This document shows, in pieces, positions 1 to 10,706 of a stretch of DNA of 64,000 bases (position 1 is the first letter of the stretch; every line of letters starts with the position of its first letter). This stretch comes from Planctomonas deserti (GTDB taxonomy: Bacteria; Actinomycetota; Actinomycetes; Actinomycetales; Microbacteriaceae). Under the pieces are notes generated by a model. The model had not been told where the DNA came from. It was given only the letters and a program-made list of their open reading frames with translations, and searched no databases. The stretch covers positions 1 through 64,000 of the forward strand of contig NZ_QANL01000004.1 in NCBI RefSeq assembly GCF_003067705.1. The letters are read 5' to 3'. A program made the translations under genes and the position numbers.

Positions 1-691
1 AGAGGACCGCGCCCGGATCGATGCGATCGTCAACGACCCACGGCCGACCGACCGCCTCGCGGCCGACGGGTTCCTGGAGCTGCTGCGGATCGGCGCGGAC
101 GCCGACCCGGGCCAGGTGTTCGGCTCGCGGCGACCTGCGGTGCGGGTGATCGTGACCAAGGAGACGCTGGAATCCGGCGACGGCCACGGCTCGATCCAGG
201 ACACTGGCGAAGCAGTGAGCATCGGCGCCATCCGGCGAGAGGTCTGCAACATGGGAACCGTAGCGGTGGTCCTCGACGACGACGGCCAATGCGTCAACGT
301 CGGACGGGAACAGCGCCTTTTCACCGCACGCCAGCGCATCGGACTCGCGGTCCGGGACGGCGGGTGCATGTGGCCCGGCTGCGACCGACCACCGTCCTGG
401 TGCGAAGCCCACCACATCAACCAGTGGAAGCGAGACCACGGCAAGACGGACATCGCCGACGGGGTGCTGCTCTGCAAGCACCACCACCTGCTCCTCCACA
501 ACAACTACTGGGACATCACCAGAACCGGCGGGCACTACATGCTGATTCCGCCGAGGTCGATCAGCCCGGACCGGGAGGGCCGGCACCTGGCGACGAAGAG
601 CAGAGCGGTCCAGGACTGGAACGCCCGCCGACACCGCCTCCGGCCGCACGACCGAGACCGCTCCCCCAAACCGACGCCGCCCGGCGGTTGA
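1..691 (+). CDS. DUF222-HNH endonuclease, C-terminal part (5' end outside window)
   Basis: The frame is open from base 2, so about 229 residues of the C-terminal part are visible and the start lies to the left. The protein ends with an HNH nuclease module: a CMWPGCD zinc knuckle, the WCEAHHIN core, then an LLCKHHH segment that completes the metal site. The part upstream is the end of a DUF222 domain. It is about 90% identical to the matching part of the complete gene at 37873-39333, which lies on the opposite strand, and the two also share their downstream sequence. DUF222-HNH proteins are multicopy in high-GC actinobacteria and no cellular role is firmly established. An internal ATG at about 368 is not a credible start because it would cut the domain. 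Confidence 0.9.
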   Translation, partial: EDRARIDAIVNDPRPTDRLAADGFLELLRIGADADPGQVFGSRRPAVRVIVTKETLESGDGHGSIQDTGEAVSIGAIRREVCNMGTVAVVLDDDGQCVNVGREQRLFTARQRIGLAVRDGGCMWPGCDRPPSWCEAHHINQWKRDHGKTDIADGVLLCKHHHLLLHNNYWDITRTGGHYMLIPPRSISPDREGRHLATKSRAVQDWNARRHRLRPHDRDRSPKPTPPGG

Positions 692-724
692 CCGTGCCAA
701 TCCTGATCCGGCGCCCAGTTCCAC

Positions 725-1123
725 GGTCGCTGAGCCTGTCGAAGGGACGCGACGTCACCTGCGTCGCTTCGACAAGCTCAGCGACCGTGTACGGAACGCT
801 CGCGCACCTCCATGGCCGCACCGCCTATATTCCGTCGCTGCTCGCGAAGCTCTCGACAACGGCCAGCGCGGACCGGCAGCACCACTCCGGTCCCTGAGCC
901 CGTCGAAGGGACGCGACCTCACCTGCGTCGCTTCGACAAGCTCAGCGACCGTCTACGGAACGCTCGCGCACCTCGGTGACCGCACCGCCTGCATCCCGCC
1001 CCTGCTCGCAAAGCTCTCGACAACGACCACGGCACACCTACCGCACCCCCTCGGTCCCTGAGCCTGTTGAAGGGACGCGACCGACACGAGGCACGTAGCG
1101 TCGCTTCGACAAGCTCAGCGACC
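725..1123. repeat. Three tandem 164-bp units, each with a hairpin of about 62 nt
   Basis: Three units begin at 725, 889 and 1053 (period exactly 164). Each opens with an inverted repeat: the left arm reads GGTCSCTGAGCCTGTCGAAG or a close variant, and the right arm is CTTCGACAAGCTCAGCGACC. They pair across a loop of about 14 nt (725-786, 889-950, 1053-1123). The remaining 100 bp of each unit is also conserved between units 1 and 2. The same tail lies after the second HNH gene (37838 down to 37584). From the end of the HNH gene (692) to about 1290 there is no credible gene; this repeat block is what the stretch holds. Confidence 0.9.
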
Positions 1124-1297
1124 GTGTACTGAACGGTCGCGCATCGATGTCCGCATCACCCGCATTGCGTCCCTGGTTGCCGGGCGGCTGGCGTGAAGGG
1201 CTCAGCTGATCGCGGCGAGCGCTCGGGCCCGCCGACTGTGCACAGGGGGTGCTCGGGCGGGGTGGGTAGCGTGGTCACGGGACCCCAACGGCGGTTC

Positions 1298-1339
1298 GCG
1301 GACGAGGGAGCAGTACCCGCATCACGACAAGACTGACTC
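1298..1339 (+). ncRNA. Guanidine-III (ykkC-III) riboswitch
   Basis: The segment matches the recalled guanidine-III consensus: GCGGACGAGG, then GTACCCGC, then ACGACAAGACTG. Helix P1 is GCGG (1298-1301) with CCGC (1317-1320). The pseudoknot helix is GAGCAGT (1308-1314) with ACTG plus CTC (1332-1335 and 1337-1339), leaving A1336 bulged. The pseudoknot ends next to the GGAAGG ribosome binding site (1340-1345) of the SMR gene starting at 1352. Control is therefore probably translational, with the site freed when guanidinium binds. The known ligand is guanidinium, and SMR exporters are the classic downstream genes, which agrees with this context. Confidence 0.85.
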
Positions 1340-1351
1340 GGAAGGTCTGTC

Positions 1352-1666
1352 ATGGCGTGGTTGATCCTGATCCTGTCCGGCGTGCTCGAGGCGGTGTGGG
1401 CCTCGGCCCTGGCCGCGTCGCGCGGCTTCCGGCGTCCCGGCCCCGTGGGGCTGTTCGCCGTCTCGATGGTCGCCAGCATGGCGGGTCTCGCGTACGCGAT
1501 GACCCAGCTCCCCACCGGTACCGCCTACGCGGTGTGGGTGGGCATCGGCGCGACGCTGACCGTCGCGTGGGCGATGATCACCCGACAGGAGCGCGCGTCC
1601 ACCGCGCGGATCCTGCTGCTGCTCCTCCTGGTGGCCTGCGTCGCCGGACTCAAGGCGGTGAGCTGA
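1352..1666 (+). CDS. gdx: SMR-family guanidinium exporter subunit 1
   Basis: A 104-residue protein with four hydrophobic helices, the normal size for small multidrug resistance proteins. Glu13 in LSGVLEAVWAS is the conserved substrate/proton-binding carboxylate of helix 1. The GTAYAVWVGIG stretch in helix 3 is typical of the SugE/Gdx branch. It starts with ATG 7 nt after GGAAGG and lies directly under the guanidine-III riboswitch, which supports guanidinium export rather than broad drug efflux. The next gene encodes a second SMR protein beginning 1 base after this stop, so the pair may form a heterodimer, as YkkC/YkkD types do. Membrane protein. Confidence 0.88.
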   Translation: MAWLILILSGVLEAVWASALAASRGFRRPGPVGLFAVSMVASMAGLAYAMTQLPTGTAYAVWVGIGATLTVAWAMITRQERASTARILLLLLLVACVAGLKAVS

Positions 1667-1667
1667 C

Positions 1668-2045
1668 GTGGCCTGGGTAGTGCTGCTGATCAGCGCCGTC
1701 TTCGAGGCGGCCTGGGCCACCGCGCTCGGCCGCTCCGAGGGCTTCACGGCGATCGCGCCCACGGTCGTCTTCCTGATCGGGCTCGTCGCGAGCATGGCGG
1801 GCCTCGGCTGGGCGACGCGCCGCATCCCCATCGGCACCGCCTACGCGGTGTGGGTGGGTGTCGGCGCCGCGCTGACCGTCGCCTACGCGATGGCGACCGG
1901 AGACGAGGCCTTCTCCGTCTGGAAGGCCGTGTTCATCGCCGGCATCATCTGCGCGGTCATCGGCCTGAAGCTGGTGCCGTCGCGTAAGCCGACGCGCGAG
2001 CCCCTGTCGGCCGACCCGGCGACGGTGCCAGACTCATCCGCATGA
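1668..2045 (+). CDS. gdx: SMR-family guanidinium exporter subunit 2
   Basis: 125 residues with four predicted helices. Helix 1 (LISAVFEAAWATALG) keeps the essential Glu, and helix 3 has GTAYAVWVGVG. The start is GTG, 1 base after the stop of the first SMR gene, and no other start fits, so translation is probably coupled. The C-terminal 20 residues (KPTREPLSADP...) are an extra polar tail absent from subunit 1. Such unequal pairs are common in heterodimeric SMR exporters. It ends in a 4-bp ATGA overlap with the reductase-like gene, so all three genes should share the riboswitch transcript. Confidence 0.87.
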   Translation: MAWVVLLISAVFEAAWATALGRSEGFTAIAPTVVFLIGLVASMAGLGWATRRIPIGTAYAVWVGVGAALTVAYAMATGDEAFSVWKAVFIAGIICAVIGLKLVPSRKPTREPLSADPATVPDSSA

Positions 2046-2656
2046 CTCGCATCGTCGCGGACATCTCGATGTCCCTCGACGGCTTCGTCACCGGACCCAA
2101 CGCCGGCCCCGGCAACAGGCTGGGCGACGGCGGCGAGGCCCTGCACACCTGGGCCTTCTCGAATGACCCGGACGACCAACGGCTGGTGCGCGAGGCGACC
2201 GAACGGTCGGGCGCGGTGGTCCTCGGCCGCCGGCTCTTCGACATCGTCGACGCGCCGGACGGCTGGAACGACGAGGTCGGTTACGGCGCCGGCGAGGTCG
2301 GCCGGCCGCCCTTCGTCGTCGTGACGAGCTCGCCGCCCGCCGCGGTGCGCCTCACCGACCTCGACTGGACCTTCGTCACCACCGGGCTCGCCGACGCCGT
2401 TGCCGCTGCTCGGCAGCGCGCGGAGGCGGCGTCCTCACCCAGCGGCGCGGATCTCGACGTCGTGCTCATGGGCGGCGGCGCAACGGTCGGCTCCGCGGTG
2501 GCCGCCGGGCTCGTTGACTCGCTCTCGATCCACCTCTCCCCCGTGCTGCTTGGCGGCGGCACGCCCCTGTTCCCCGCAGGGACACGGCGAGCGCTCGTGC
2601 AACGGAGCGTCCTGGCGACATCGACGGCGACGCACCTGGTCTACGACGTCACCTGA
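2042..2656 (+). CDS. Dihydrofolate reductase / RibD C-terminal family protein
   Basis: 204 residues. The N-terminus MTRIVADISMSLDGFV is the usual opening of the RibD C-terminal/DHFR-like family, and a central VVLGRRLFDI segment and a glycine-rich LMGGGATVGSA loop match its nucleotide-binding fold. These proteins are probable NADPH-dependent reductases, but substrates are mostly unknown. The ATG overlaps the stop of the second SMR gene (ATGA), placing it in the guanidine riboswitch operon. It could be a passenger or contribute to nitrogen-compound metabolism; the sequence does not decide. Confidence 0.8.
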   Translation: MTRIVADISMSLDGFVTGPNAGPGNRLGDGGEALHTWAFSNDPDDQRLVREATERSGAVVLGRRLFDIVDAPDGWNDEVGYGAGEVGRPPFVVVTSSPPAAVRLTDLDWTFVTTGLADAVAAARQRAEAASSPSGADLDVVLMGGGATVGSAVAAGLVDSLSIHLSPVLLGGGTPLFPAGTRRALVQRSVLATSTATHLVYDVT

Positions 2657-2660
2657 CCCC

Positions 2661-5063
<2,403 letters not shown>

Positions 5064-5187
5064 GCTGTCTCCGTTCTCGGGTCTGCGGCGAGTCGGCGTC
5101 GGCCCGTCGGCGGCGGCGCTCGGCGCATGAACACGGTACCGAGACGACCGGTCCCCGTGGGGTGCGATTTCGGCGGATACTGGCGCC

Positions 5188-6021
5188 ATGCAGCTCCCCG
5201 CGGACAGCCACGCGCACAGCGAATGGTCCTGGGACGCGCTCTCCGGCTCGCTGGACCGCTCGTGCGCGCGGGCGGTGGCGCTCGGGATGCCGGCCATCGC
5301 GTTCACGGAGCACCTCGACTTCACGCCGTTCCGGGCCGGACACCTGGTCGAGGGCTACGGTCACCTCGTCGTCGACGGCATCCTGCACGCTCCCCCGTTC
5401 GACGTGGACGGCTACCTCTCCGCCGTCGACGCGTGCCGCGCCCGGTACCCGGGGCTCCGCATCCTCACTGGGCTCGAGGTGGGGCAGCCGCACCACCACG
5501 GCCGGGAGGTCGCGGACGTGCTCGCCCGCGGCCGGTTCGATCGCGTGCTCGGCTCGCTGCACTGCCTTCCGGACGGCGACGCCTTCGCGGAGCCCTTCGC
5601 CCTGTTCCCGCACCGCGACGCGCCGACGGTGATGCGCGAGTACCTCGCCGAGCTCCCGCGGATGGTTGCGGGCTCCGACCTGTTCGAGGTCGTCAGCCAC
5701 ATCGACTACCCGGTCCGCTCGTGGCCGGAGGACGCCGGCCCGTTCGATCCTGAGGACTTCGAGGAGGAGTTCCGCACCGCCCTGCGCGCCGTCGCGGACG
5801 CGGACCGGGTGCTCGAGGTCAACGCCAAGCTCCCGCTCGACCCCCGCATCCTCGCCTGGTGGCGGGAGGAGGGGGGCCGCCGGGTGACGTTCGGGAGCGA
5901 CGGCCACGAGCCCGAGACCGTGGGCCGCGGCCTGGAGCGGGTCGCCGTGATGGCCGCGTCGCAGGGGTTCGGTCCGACGAGCCGGCCCGAGGATCCGTGG
6001 CTCCTCGGCGCCCGCGCCTGA
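5188..6021 (+). CDS. PHP-domain phosphatase (histidinol-phosphatase-like)
   Basis: 277 residues. The N-terminal DSHAHSEWSWD supplies the first two metal-binding His of a PHP domain. TEHLDF, the SLHCLP segment, VVSHIDYP and the late GSDGHEP stretch supply the other His/Asp ligands. The family hydrolyses phosphate esters such as histidinol phosphate in a polynuclear metal centre. No other his gene is adjacent, so it may be a general PHP phosphoesterase. ATG at 5188 is the first in frame. The spacing to the divergent UvrA-like start is 124 bp. Confidence 0.8.
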   Translation: MQLPADSHAHSEWSWDALSGSLDRSCARAVALGMPAIAFTEHLDFTPFRAGHLVEGYGHLVVDGILHAPPFDVDGYLSAVDACRARYPGLRILTGLEVGQPHHHGREVADVLARGRFDRVLGSLHCLPDGDAFAEPFALFPHRDAPTVMREYLAELPRMVAGSDLFEVVSHIDYPVRSWPEDAGPFDPEDFEEEFRTALRAVADADRVLEVNAKLPLDPRILAWWREEGGRRVTFGSDGHEPETVGRGLERVAVMAASQGFGPTSRPEDPWLLGARA

Positions 6022-6056
6022 CGCGCAGAACGCGCCCGACCCGCCGAACGCGCCCG

Positions 6057-7484
6057 CTACTCGTGCGACGACATCACGTGCTTGATGCGCGTGTAGTCCT
6101 CGACCCCGTACACCGAGAGGTCCTTGCCGTAGCCGGAGTACTTGAAGCCGCCGTGGGGCATCTCGGCGGTGAGCAGGATGTGCGTGTTGATCCACACCGC
6201 GCCGAAGTCGAGGTCGCGCGACACCCGCATCGCCGTGCCGTGATCCCTGGTCCACACGCTCGAGGCGAGTGCGTAGCGCACGTCGTTCGCCAGCTCGATC
6301 GCCTCGTCCTCCGTCTCGAACGACTGCACCGTGATGACCGGACCGAACGTCTCCTCCTGCACGATGTCGTCCGTCTGCTTCACGCCGGTGATGACGGTGG
6401 GCGCGTAGAAGAACCCCTTCTCCCCCACCCGGTGCCCGCCGGTGGCGACGACCGCGTGCTCCGGCAGTCCCTCGACCGCGCCGGACACCTTCTCGAAGTG
6501 GGTCGCGTTGTTCAGCGGTCCGAAGTAGTTCTCGGCTTCGTCACCGCCGGTGGCCCTGGCCTCGGCCTCCGTCACGAGCGACTCCACGAGGGCGTCGTGG
6601 ATCGAGTCGTGGACGAGCACGCGGGTGATGGCCGTGCAGTCCTGGCCGGCGTTGTAGAAGGAGAAGTCCGCGATCGAGGATGCGGTCCCGGCGACGTCGA
6701 CGTCCGCGAACACGATGGCGGGCGCCTTCCCGCCGAGCTCGAGGTGCGCGCGCTTGAGCGTCTTCGCGGCCGCGCCGGCCACGGCCGTGCCGGCCCGCAC
6801 GGAGCCGGTGATCGAGATGAGCCCCGGCACCGGATGCTCGACGATCGCCTCTCCTGTCTCGGCGTTGCCGAGCACGACGTTGAGCACGCCGTCCGGCAGG
6901 ATGCCCTGACTGATCCGGGCGAGCACGAGGGTGGACTCGGGCGTCGTGTCGCTCGGCTTGAGCACGACGGTGTTGCCGGCGGCGAGCGCGGGTCCGATCT
7001 TCCAGACCGCCATGAGGAACGGGAAGTTCCAGGGGGTCACCTGGCCGACGACGCCGATGGGCTCCCTGCGCACGTATGACGTCGTGCCCTCGATGTACTC
7101 ACCGGCGGACCGGCCCTCGAGCAGCCGGGCGGCGCCCGCGAAGAAGCGGATCTGGTCGGCGCCCGCGGCGACCTCGTCCTCCGCGATGGTCGCGCGCGGC
7201 TGACCGGTGTTGCGGTGCTGCGCCTCCACGATCTCGGCGGCGTTCGCGTCGATCGCGTCGGCCAGCTTGAGCAGCGCGAGCTGCCGGGCGCTCGGGGTGA
7301 GGCGCGACCACGGCCGGAACGCGGCCTTCGCGGCGCGCATCGCGGTGTCGACGTCGTCGGGCGTGGACACCGGGGCGAGGGCGACGGTCTCCCCCGTCAC
7401 CGGGTTGACGACGTCGAGCGTCGTCGTGCCGGTCGGGTCGACGAAGCGTCCGTCGATGAAGTTCTGCAGGGTCGGAGTGGGCAT
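6057..7484 (-). CDS. patD: Gamma-aminobutyraldehyde dehydrogenase (ALDH family)
   Basis: 475 residues, a full-length aldehyde dehydrogenase. The general-base Glu lies in LELGGKAP (about residue 248) and the catalytic Cys in NAGQDCTA (about residue 283). The GQDCTA form is typical of gamma-aminobutyraldehyde and betaine-aldehyde enzymes. The N-terminal FIDGRFV and TPWNFP motifs are intact. It would oxidise 4-aminobutanal to GABA with NAD. The gene is the last in a minus-strand run after the polyamine-type ABC transporter (71-bp gap to the permease), which supports a role in putrescine breakdown rather than another aldehyde. Confidence 0.88.
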   Translation of the reverse strand: MPTPTLQNFIDGRFVDPTGTTTLDVVNPVTGETVALAPVSTPDDVDTAMRAAKAAFRPWSRLTPSARQLALLKLADAIDANAAEIVEAQHRNTGQPRATIAEDEVAAGADQIRFFAGAARLLEGRSAGEYIEGTTSYVRREPIGVVGQVTPWNFPFLMAVWKIGPALAAGNTVVLKPSDTTPESTLVLARISQGILPDGVLNVVLGNAETGEAIVEHPVPGLISITGSVRAGTAVAGAAAKTLKRAHLELGGKAPAIVFADVDVAGTASSIADFSFYNAGQDCTAITRVLVHDSIHDALVESLVTEAEARATGGDEAENYFGPLNNATHFEKVSGAVEGLPEHAVVATGGHRVGEKGFFYAPTVITGVKQTDDIVQEETFGPVITVQSFETEDEAIELANDVRYALASSVWTRDHGTAMRVSRDLDFGAVWINTHILLTAEMPHGGFKYSGYGKDLSVYGVEDYTRIKHVMSSHE

Positions 7485-7554
7485 CGGGGTCCTTCGTTGG
7501 TCCTGTGTGCGGGTGTGGTGCGGATGTCGTGCGTCATGAAGTGGGGTGTTCGGA

Positions 7555-8517
7555 TCAGCCGACGAGGGTGGCAGCGAGACCGCCGTTCGTGTCGCCCGTC
7601 GTCTTGCTCGCCCGCCGCAGGACGAGTCCGACGAGCGCGAGCGCGATGAGGGTCAGGCCGAGCATGAGGGTGGAGACCGCCGCGATCTCGGGGCGCAGGG
7701 TCGCGCGCAGTGACGCGAACACGTAGACGGGCCACGGGGTCGACCCGGCCACGGAGACGAAGCTCGACAGCACCGTGTTGTCGAGGCTCAGCGTGAAAGC
7801 GAGCAGCGCACCCGAGATCACCGCGGGCCGCATGAGCGGGAACGTGATGTCGAGGAAGCGCCTGAGCGGCGGGGCGCCGAGGTCGGCCGCCGCCTCCTCC
7901 AGGGACTCGTCGACGCCGGCCATGCGGGCGCGGACGATGAACGTGACCACGGCACAGGAGAAGAGCGAGTGGGCCACGATCAGGCGCACCTGCCCGATGG
8001 AGAAGATGCTGAGGTTCCAGGTGTTGCTGAGGTCGACGAACCAGGGCAGGAGCGACACCGCGTTCACGATCTCCGGGGTCACCATGATGAGCCCGAGGAG
8101 CAGCGTGAGCCAGCCGACCCAGCGCGCGGACGGCCGCCTGGCCAGGGCGACGCCGGCCAGCGAGCCGAGGATCGTGGACACCACGGCGGAGCCTGCGGCC
8201 GCGAGGATCGACACCTGGATCGTCGCGACGATGGTCGGATTGCTCAGCGCGTTCTCGTACGAGGAGAAGCCGAAGCCGTCCCAGGACCGCAGCTGACGCC
8301 CGGTGTTGAACGAGTAGACGATGATCACGATCACCGGGAAGAAGAGGAAGAGCAGGCCGAGCACGCCCCAGGCCGCGATGAGCACGTCGGTCAGGGAGCG
8401 GCGTCGCTTTCGCGCGGTGGGCGCGGCGGCCGCGGTCGCGGGGGTCGCAATCCGGTCCGCCGAGGCGGCCGTGGCCATCGCGCCGGTCGTCCCCGTGTCC
8501 GTGCGCACACCGGTCAT
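7555..8517 (-). CDS. potC: Spermidine/putrescine-type ABC transporter permease (PotC-like)
   Basis: 320 residues. After a polar N-terminal leader of about 45 residues come the first helix (AWGVLGLLFLFFPVIVIIVYSF) and further helices. The EAA loop reads EEAAADLGAPPLRRFLDITFPL, the contact site for the ATPase. The LSLDNTVLSSFVS segment is characteristic of PotC. ATG at 8517 is preceded by GAGGAG and overlaps the stop of the upstream permease gene by 4 bp, which settles the start. Inner-membrane subunit of the importer encoded with the three following genes. Confidence 0.9.
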   Translation of the reverse strand: MTGVRTDTGTTGAMATAASADRIATPATAAAAPTARKRRRSLTDVLIAAWGVLGLLFLFFPVIVIIVYSFNTGRQLRSWDGFGFSSYENALSNPTIVATIQVSILAAAGSAVVSTILGSLAGVALARRPSARWVGWLTLLLGLIMVTPEIVNAVSLLPWFVDLSNTWNLSIFSIGQVRLIVAHSLFSCAVVTFIVRARMAGVDESLEEAAADLGAPPLRRFLDITFPLMRPAVISGALLAFTLSLDNTVLSSFVSVAGSTPWPVYVFASLRATLRPEIAAVSTLMLGLTLIALALVGLVLRRASKTTGDTNGGLAATLVG

Positions 8518-9476
8518 CGTGCTCCTCCCTGCTGCGGCAGTGCGGCGGACAGGTCGACGCGCTGCACCCGGCCGAGCACCGAGCCCACCAGCCGGGCGAC
8601 GAGCGCGAAGATCACGACCGTCGCGAGGATCGCGAGCATGAGGATGACCGCCATCGCGGACCCGAGCGCCCAGTTCTGCGCCCGGTTGAACTGGCCGGCG
8701 ACCATCTGGCCGACCATGCCGCCCTGCGCACCGCCGAGGACGCTGGGGGTGATGTAGTCGCCCATGAGCGGCACGAAGACGAGCAGCATGCCCGCGGCGA
8801 TGCCGGGCAGGGCGAGCGGAAGGGTGACCCGGCGGAAGCTCTCGAACGCGTTCGCGCCGAGGTCGCGGCTCGCCTCGAGCAGCCGGTGGTCCATCCGCTC
8901 CAGCGCGACGTAGAGCGGCAGGATCATGAGCGGCAGGTAGTTGTAGACGACGCCGAGCTGCACGGCCGGCATCGTGTACAGCACCTCGAGCGGTCCATCG
9001 CGCAGGCCGAGCGCCTGCAGCCCCTCGGAGAGGAACCCCTCCGGGCTGAGCGTGATCTGCCAGCCGATGGTGCGGACGAGGAAGTTCGTCCAGTACGGGA
9101 TGAGCACGAGCGCGAGCACGAGCCCCTGGCGGCGCGGCGAGAGTTTGGTCGCCATCCAGTACGCCATCGGGAACGCGATGAGCAGGCACAGGATCGTGCC
9201 GACGACGGAGATCTCGAGGGTGCGGCCGAAGGTCTGCAGGAAGGCAGGGCTGACCGCCTCGACGTAGCGGTCGAGGCTCAGGACGTCGTTCGAGTGCGTG
9301 ACGTAGAGGCTGGGCTTGTCGCCGAAGCTGTACCAGAGGATCAGCCCGAACGGCACGATGAAGAAGAAGACGAGCCACACGCTGATCGGCAGGGCGAGCA
9401 TGCCGATGGACCAGCGGAGCCGGCGACCACCGGTGCGTGCCGCGGGTGCGGTCCGCACCGCCGCGTCCACCGCCAT
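8514..9476 (-). CDS. potB: Spermidine/putrescine-type ABC transporter permease (PotB-like)
   Basis: 320 residues, about six transmembrane helices beginning at IGMLALPISVWLVFFFIVPF. The EAA loop is EASRDLGANAFESFRRVTLPL, and the MGDYITPSVLGG motif is a PotB hallmark. The ATG at 9476 shares its A with the last base of the binding-protein stop codon (TGATG), and the 3' end overlaps the PotC gene by ATGA, so the permease pair is tightly coupled. It pairs with PotC to form the channel of the polyamine-type importer. Confidence 0.9.
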   Translation of the reverse strand: MAVDAAVRTAPAARTGGRRLRWSIGMLALPISVWLVFFFIVPFGLILWYSFGDKPSLYVTHSNDVLSLDRYVEAVSPAFLQTFGRTLEISVVGTILCLLIAFPMAYWMATKLSPRRQGLVLALVLIPYWTNFLVRTIGWQITLSPEGFLSEGLQALGLRDGPLEVLYTMPAVQLGVVYNYLPLMILPLYVALERMDHRLLEASRDLGANAFESFRRVTLPLALPGIAAGMLLVFVPLMGDYITPSVLGGAQGGMVGQMVAGQFNRAQNWALGSAMAVILMLAILATVVIFALVARLVGSVLGRVQRVDLSAALPQQGGAR

Positions 9477-10624
9477 CACTGACCGGCCGAGGCCGTCAGC
9501 TCGTCGTAGATGTCGACGTAGGCCTGCTCGGCTTCGTTGAGCTCGGCGAACACCAGCTTCTCGGTCTGCTCCGGCGTGAAGAAGATGAGCTCGGGCAGCT
9601 CCGCGCCGGCATCGATCGCGGCCTGCTCGATGTCCTTGATGCCCGTGTGGTAGCCGATGTAGAGCAGCTCCTTGAGCGACACCTCGGGGTCGAGCACGTA
9701 GTTGATGAACTCGTGCGCCGCATCGACGTTGGGCGCGCCCTTGACGATGACCCAGTTGTCCTGCCAGAGGTTCCCGCCCTCCGACGGGGTGACGTAGCGC
9801 CAGCGGTCGGGGTCCTCGTTCTCGAGGATCCCGGCGCGCGCGTCGCCGTTGAACGCCATGGCGAGGATGCGCGCGTTTCCGGTGATCGATGCGCCCGGGT
9901 AGGACTCGAACGTCTGCACGTGCGGGGCGATCTTCTCGACGATGAACTTCCGGTACTCCTCCAGGTGCCCCTCGTCGGTCGTGAGCGGGTCGATGCCGTT
10001 CGCGAAGAAGTACGCGTAGGCGAGCTCGCCCGGGTCCTCGAGCAGCGAGAGGCTTCCGCTCGCCTCGTTCTGCGCGACCTCCCAGAAGTCGGCCCAGCTG
10101 GTGAGCTCCCGCGGGATGGCCGTGGTGTCGTAGGCGTACCCGGTGGAGCCCCACGCCTTCGGCACGGAGTACTTGTTGCCGGGGTCGAACGACTGGTCGA
10201 TGTAGGCGGGGTCGACGTTCGAGAAGTTGGGGATCTTGTCGAGGTCGAGCTCCTCGAGCAGGTCGCTGGCGGCCATCTGCGGGATGTACTGGTGGGTCGG
10301 CAGGCAGATGTCGTAGCCGCTGGTGCCCGCGGCCGCGACGAGCTTCGCGATCATCTCCTGGTTGGAGCCGTAGCTGTCGATCGTGATCTTCGGCCCGGCC
10401 TCCTTGGTGAAGGCGCTCAGCACGTCGGGGTCGTCGTACTCGCCCCAGGTGTAGATGTTGAGCTCGCCGGATCCGCCCGAGCCCCCTGAGCCGGACCCGG
10501 TGGAGCAGGCGGCGAGCGCCGCGGTCGCGCCGGCCCCGAGGAGCCCGCCGAGGAACAACCGCCTCGACACGTGCCCGGTCATCGAGGCGGGCAGGAGCAG
10601 GCGGACGTCACTCTTCTCGGGCAT
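9476..10624 (-). CDS. potD: Polyamine-type ABC transporter substrate-binding lipoprotein (PotD-like)
   Basis: 382 residues. The signal region carries twin arginines (Arg21-Arg22 in SRRLFLGG) and a lipobox ALAAC with lipid-attachment Cys40. The protein is therefore probably a Tat-exported lipoprotein; tatA and tatC lie at 30-31 kb. After a Gly/Ser linker the mature domain starts LNIYTWGEYDDPDVLSAF, the typical opening of PotD/PotF binding proteins, followed by the GYDICLPTHQYI motif. ATG at 10624 has an AGGACC ribosome site. Substrate is inferred from family and neighbours to be putrescine, spermidine or agmatine. Confidence 0.9.
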   Translation of the reverse strand: MPEKSDVRLLLPASMTGHVSRRLFLGGLLGAGATAALAACSTGSGSGGSGGSGELNIYTWGEYDDPDVLSAFTKEAGPKITIDSYGSNQEMIAKLVAAAGTSGYDICLPTHQYIPQMAASDLLEELDLDKIPNFSNVDPAYIDQSFDPGNKYSVPKAWGSTGYAYDTTAIPRELTSWADFWEVAQNEASGSLSLLEDPGELAYAYFFANGIDPLTTDEGHLEEYRKFIVEKIAPHVQTFESYPGASITGNARILAMAFNGDARAGILENEDPDRWRYVTPSEGGNLWQDNWVIVKGAPNVDAAHEFINYVLDPEVSLKELLYIGYHTGIKDIEQAAIDAGAELPELIFFTPEQTEKLVFAELNEAEQAYVDIYDELTASAGQ

Positions 10625-10706
10625 GGCTACAGGTCCTTCTGTCGGGGGCAGGGGGTGCGAAGCGCGCGGCGGGAACGCAGCGGATGGGGGAGAGTGCCGC
10701 GGCGGG

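Noticed and set aside
289-897. Plus-strand frame running from the HNH gene into the repeat tail
   Set aside because: It is an alternate-frame reading of the HNH gene; its SLSLSK-type ending is just translation of the hairpin arm.
725-1123. Possible CRISPR array from regularly spaced palindromes
   Set aside because: Only three units with 164-bp period, the intervening DNA is itself conserved between units, and no cas gene is present.
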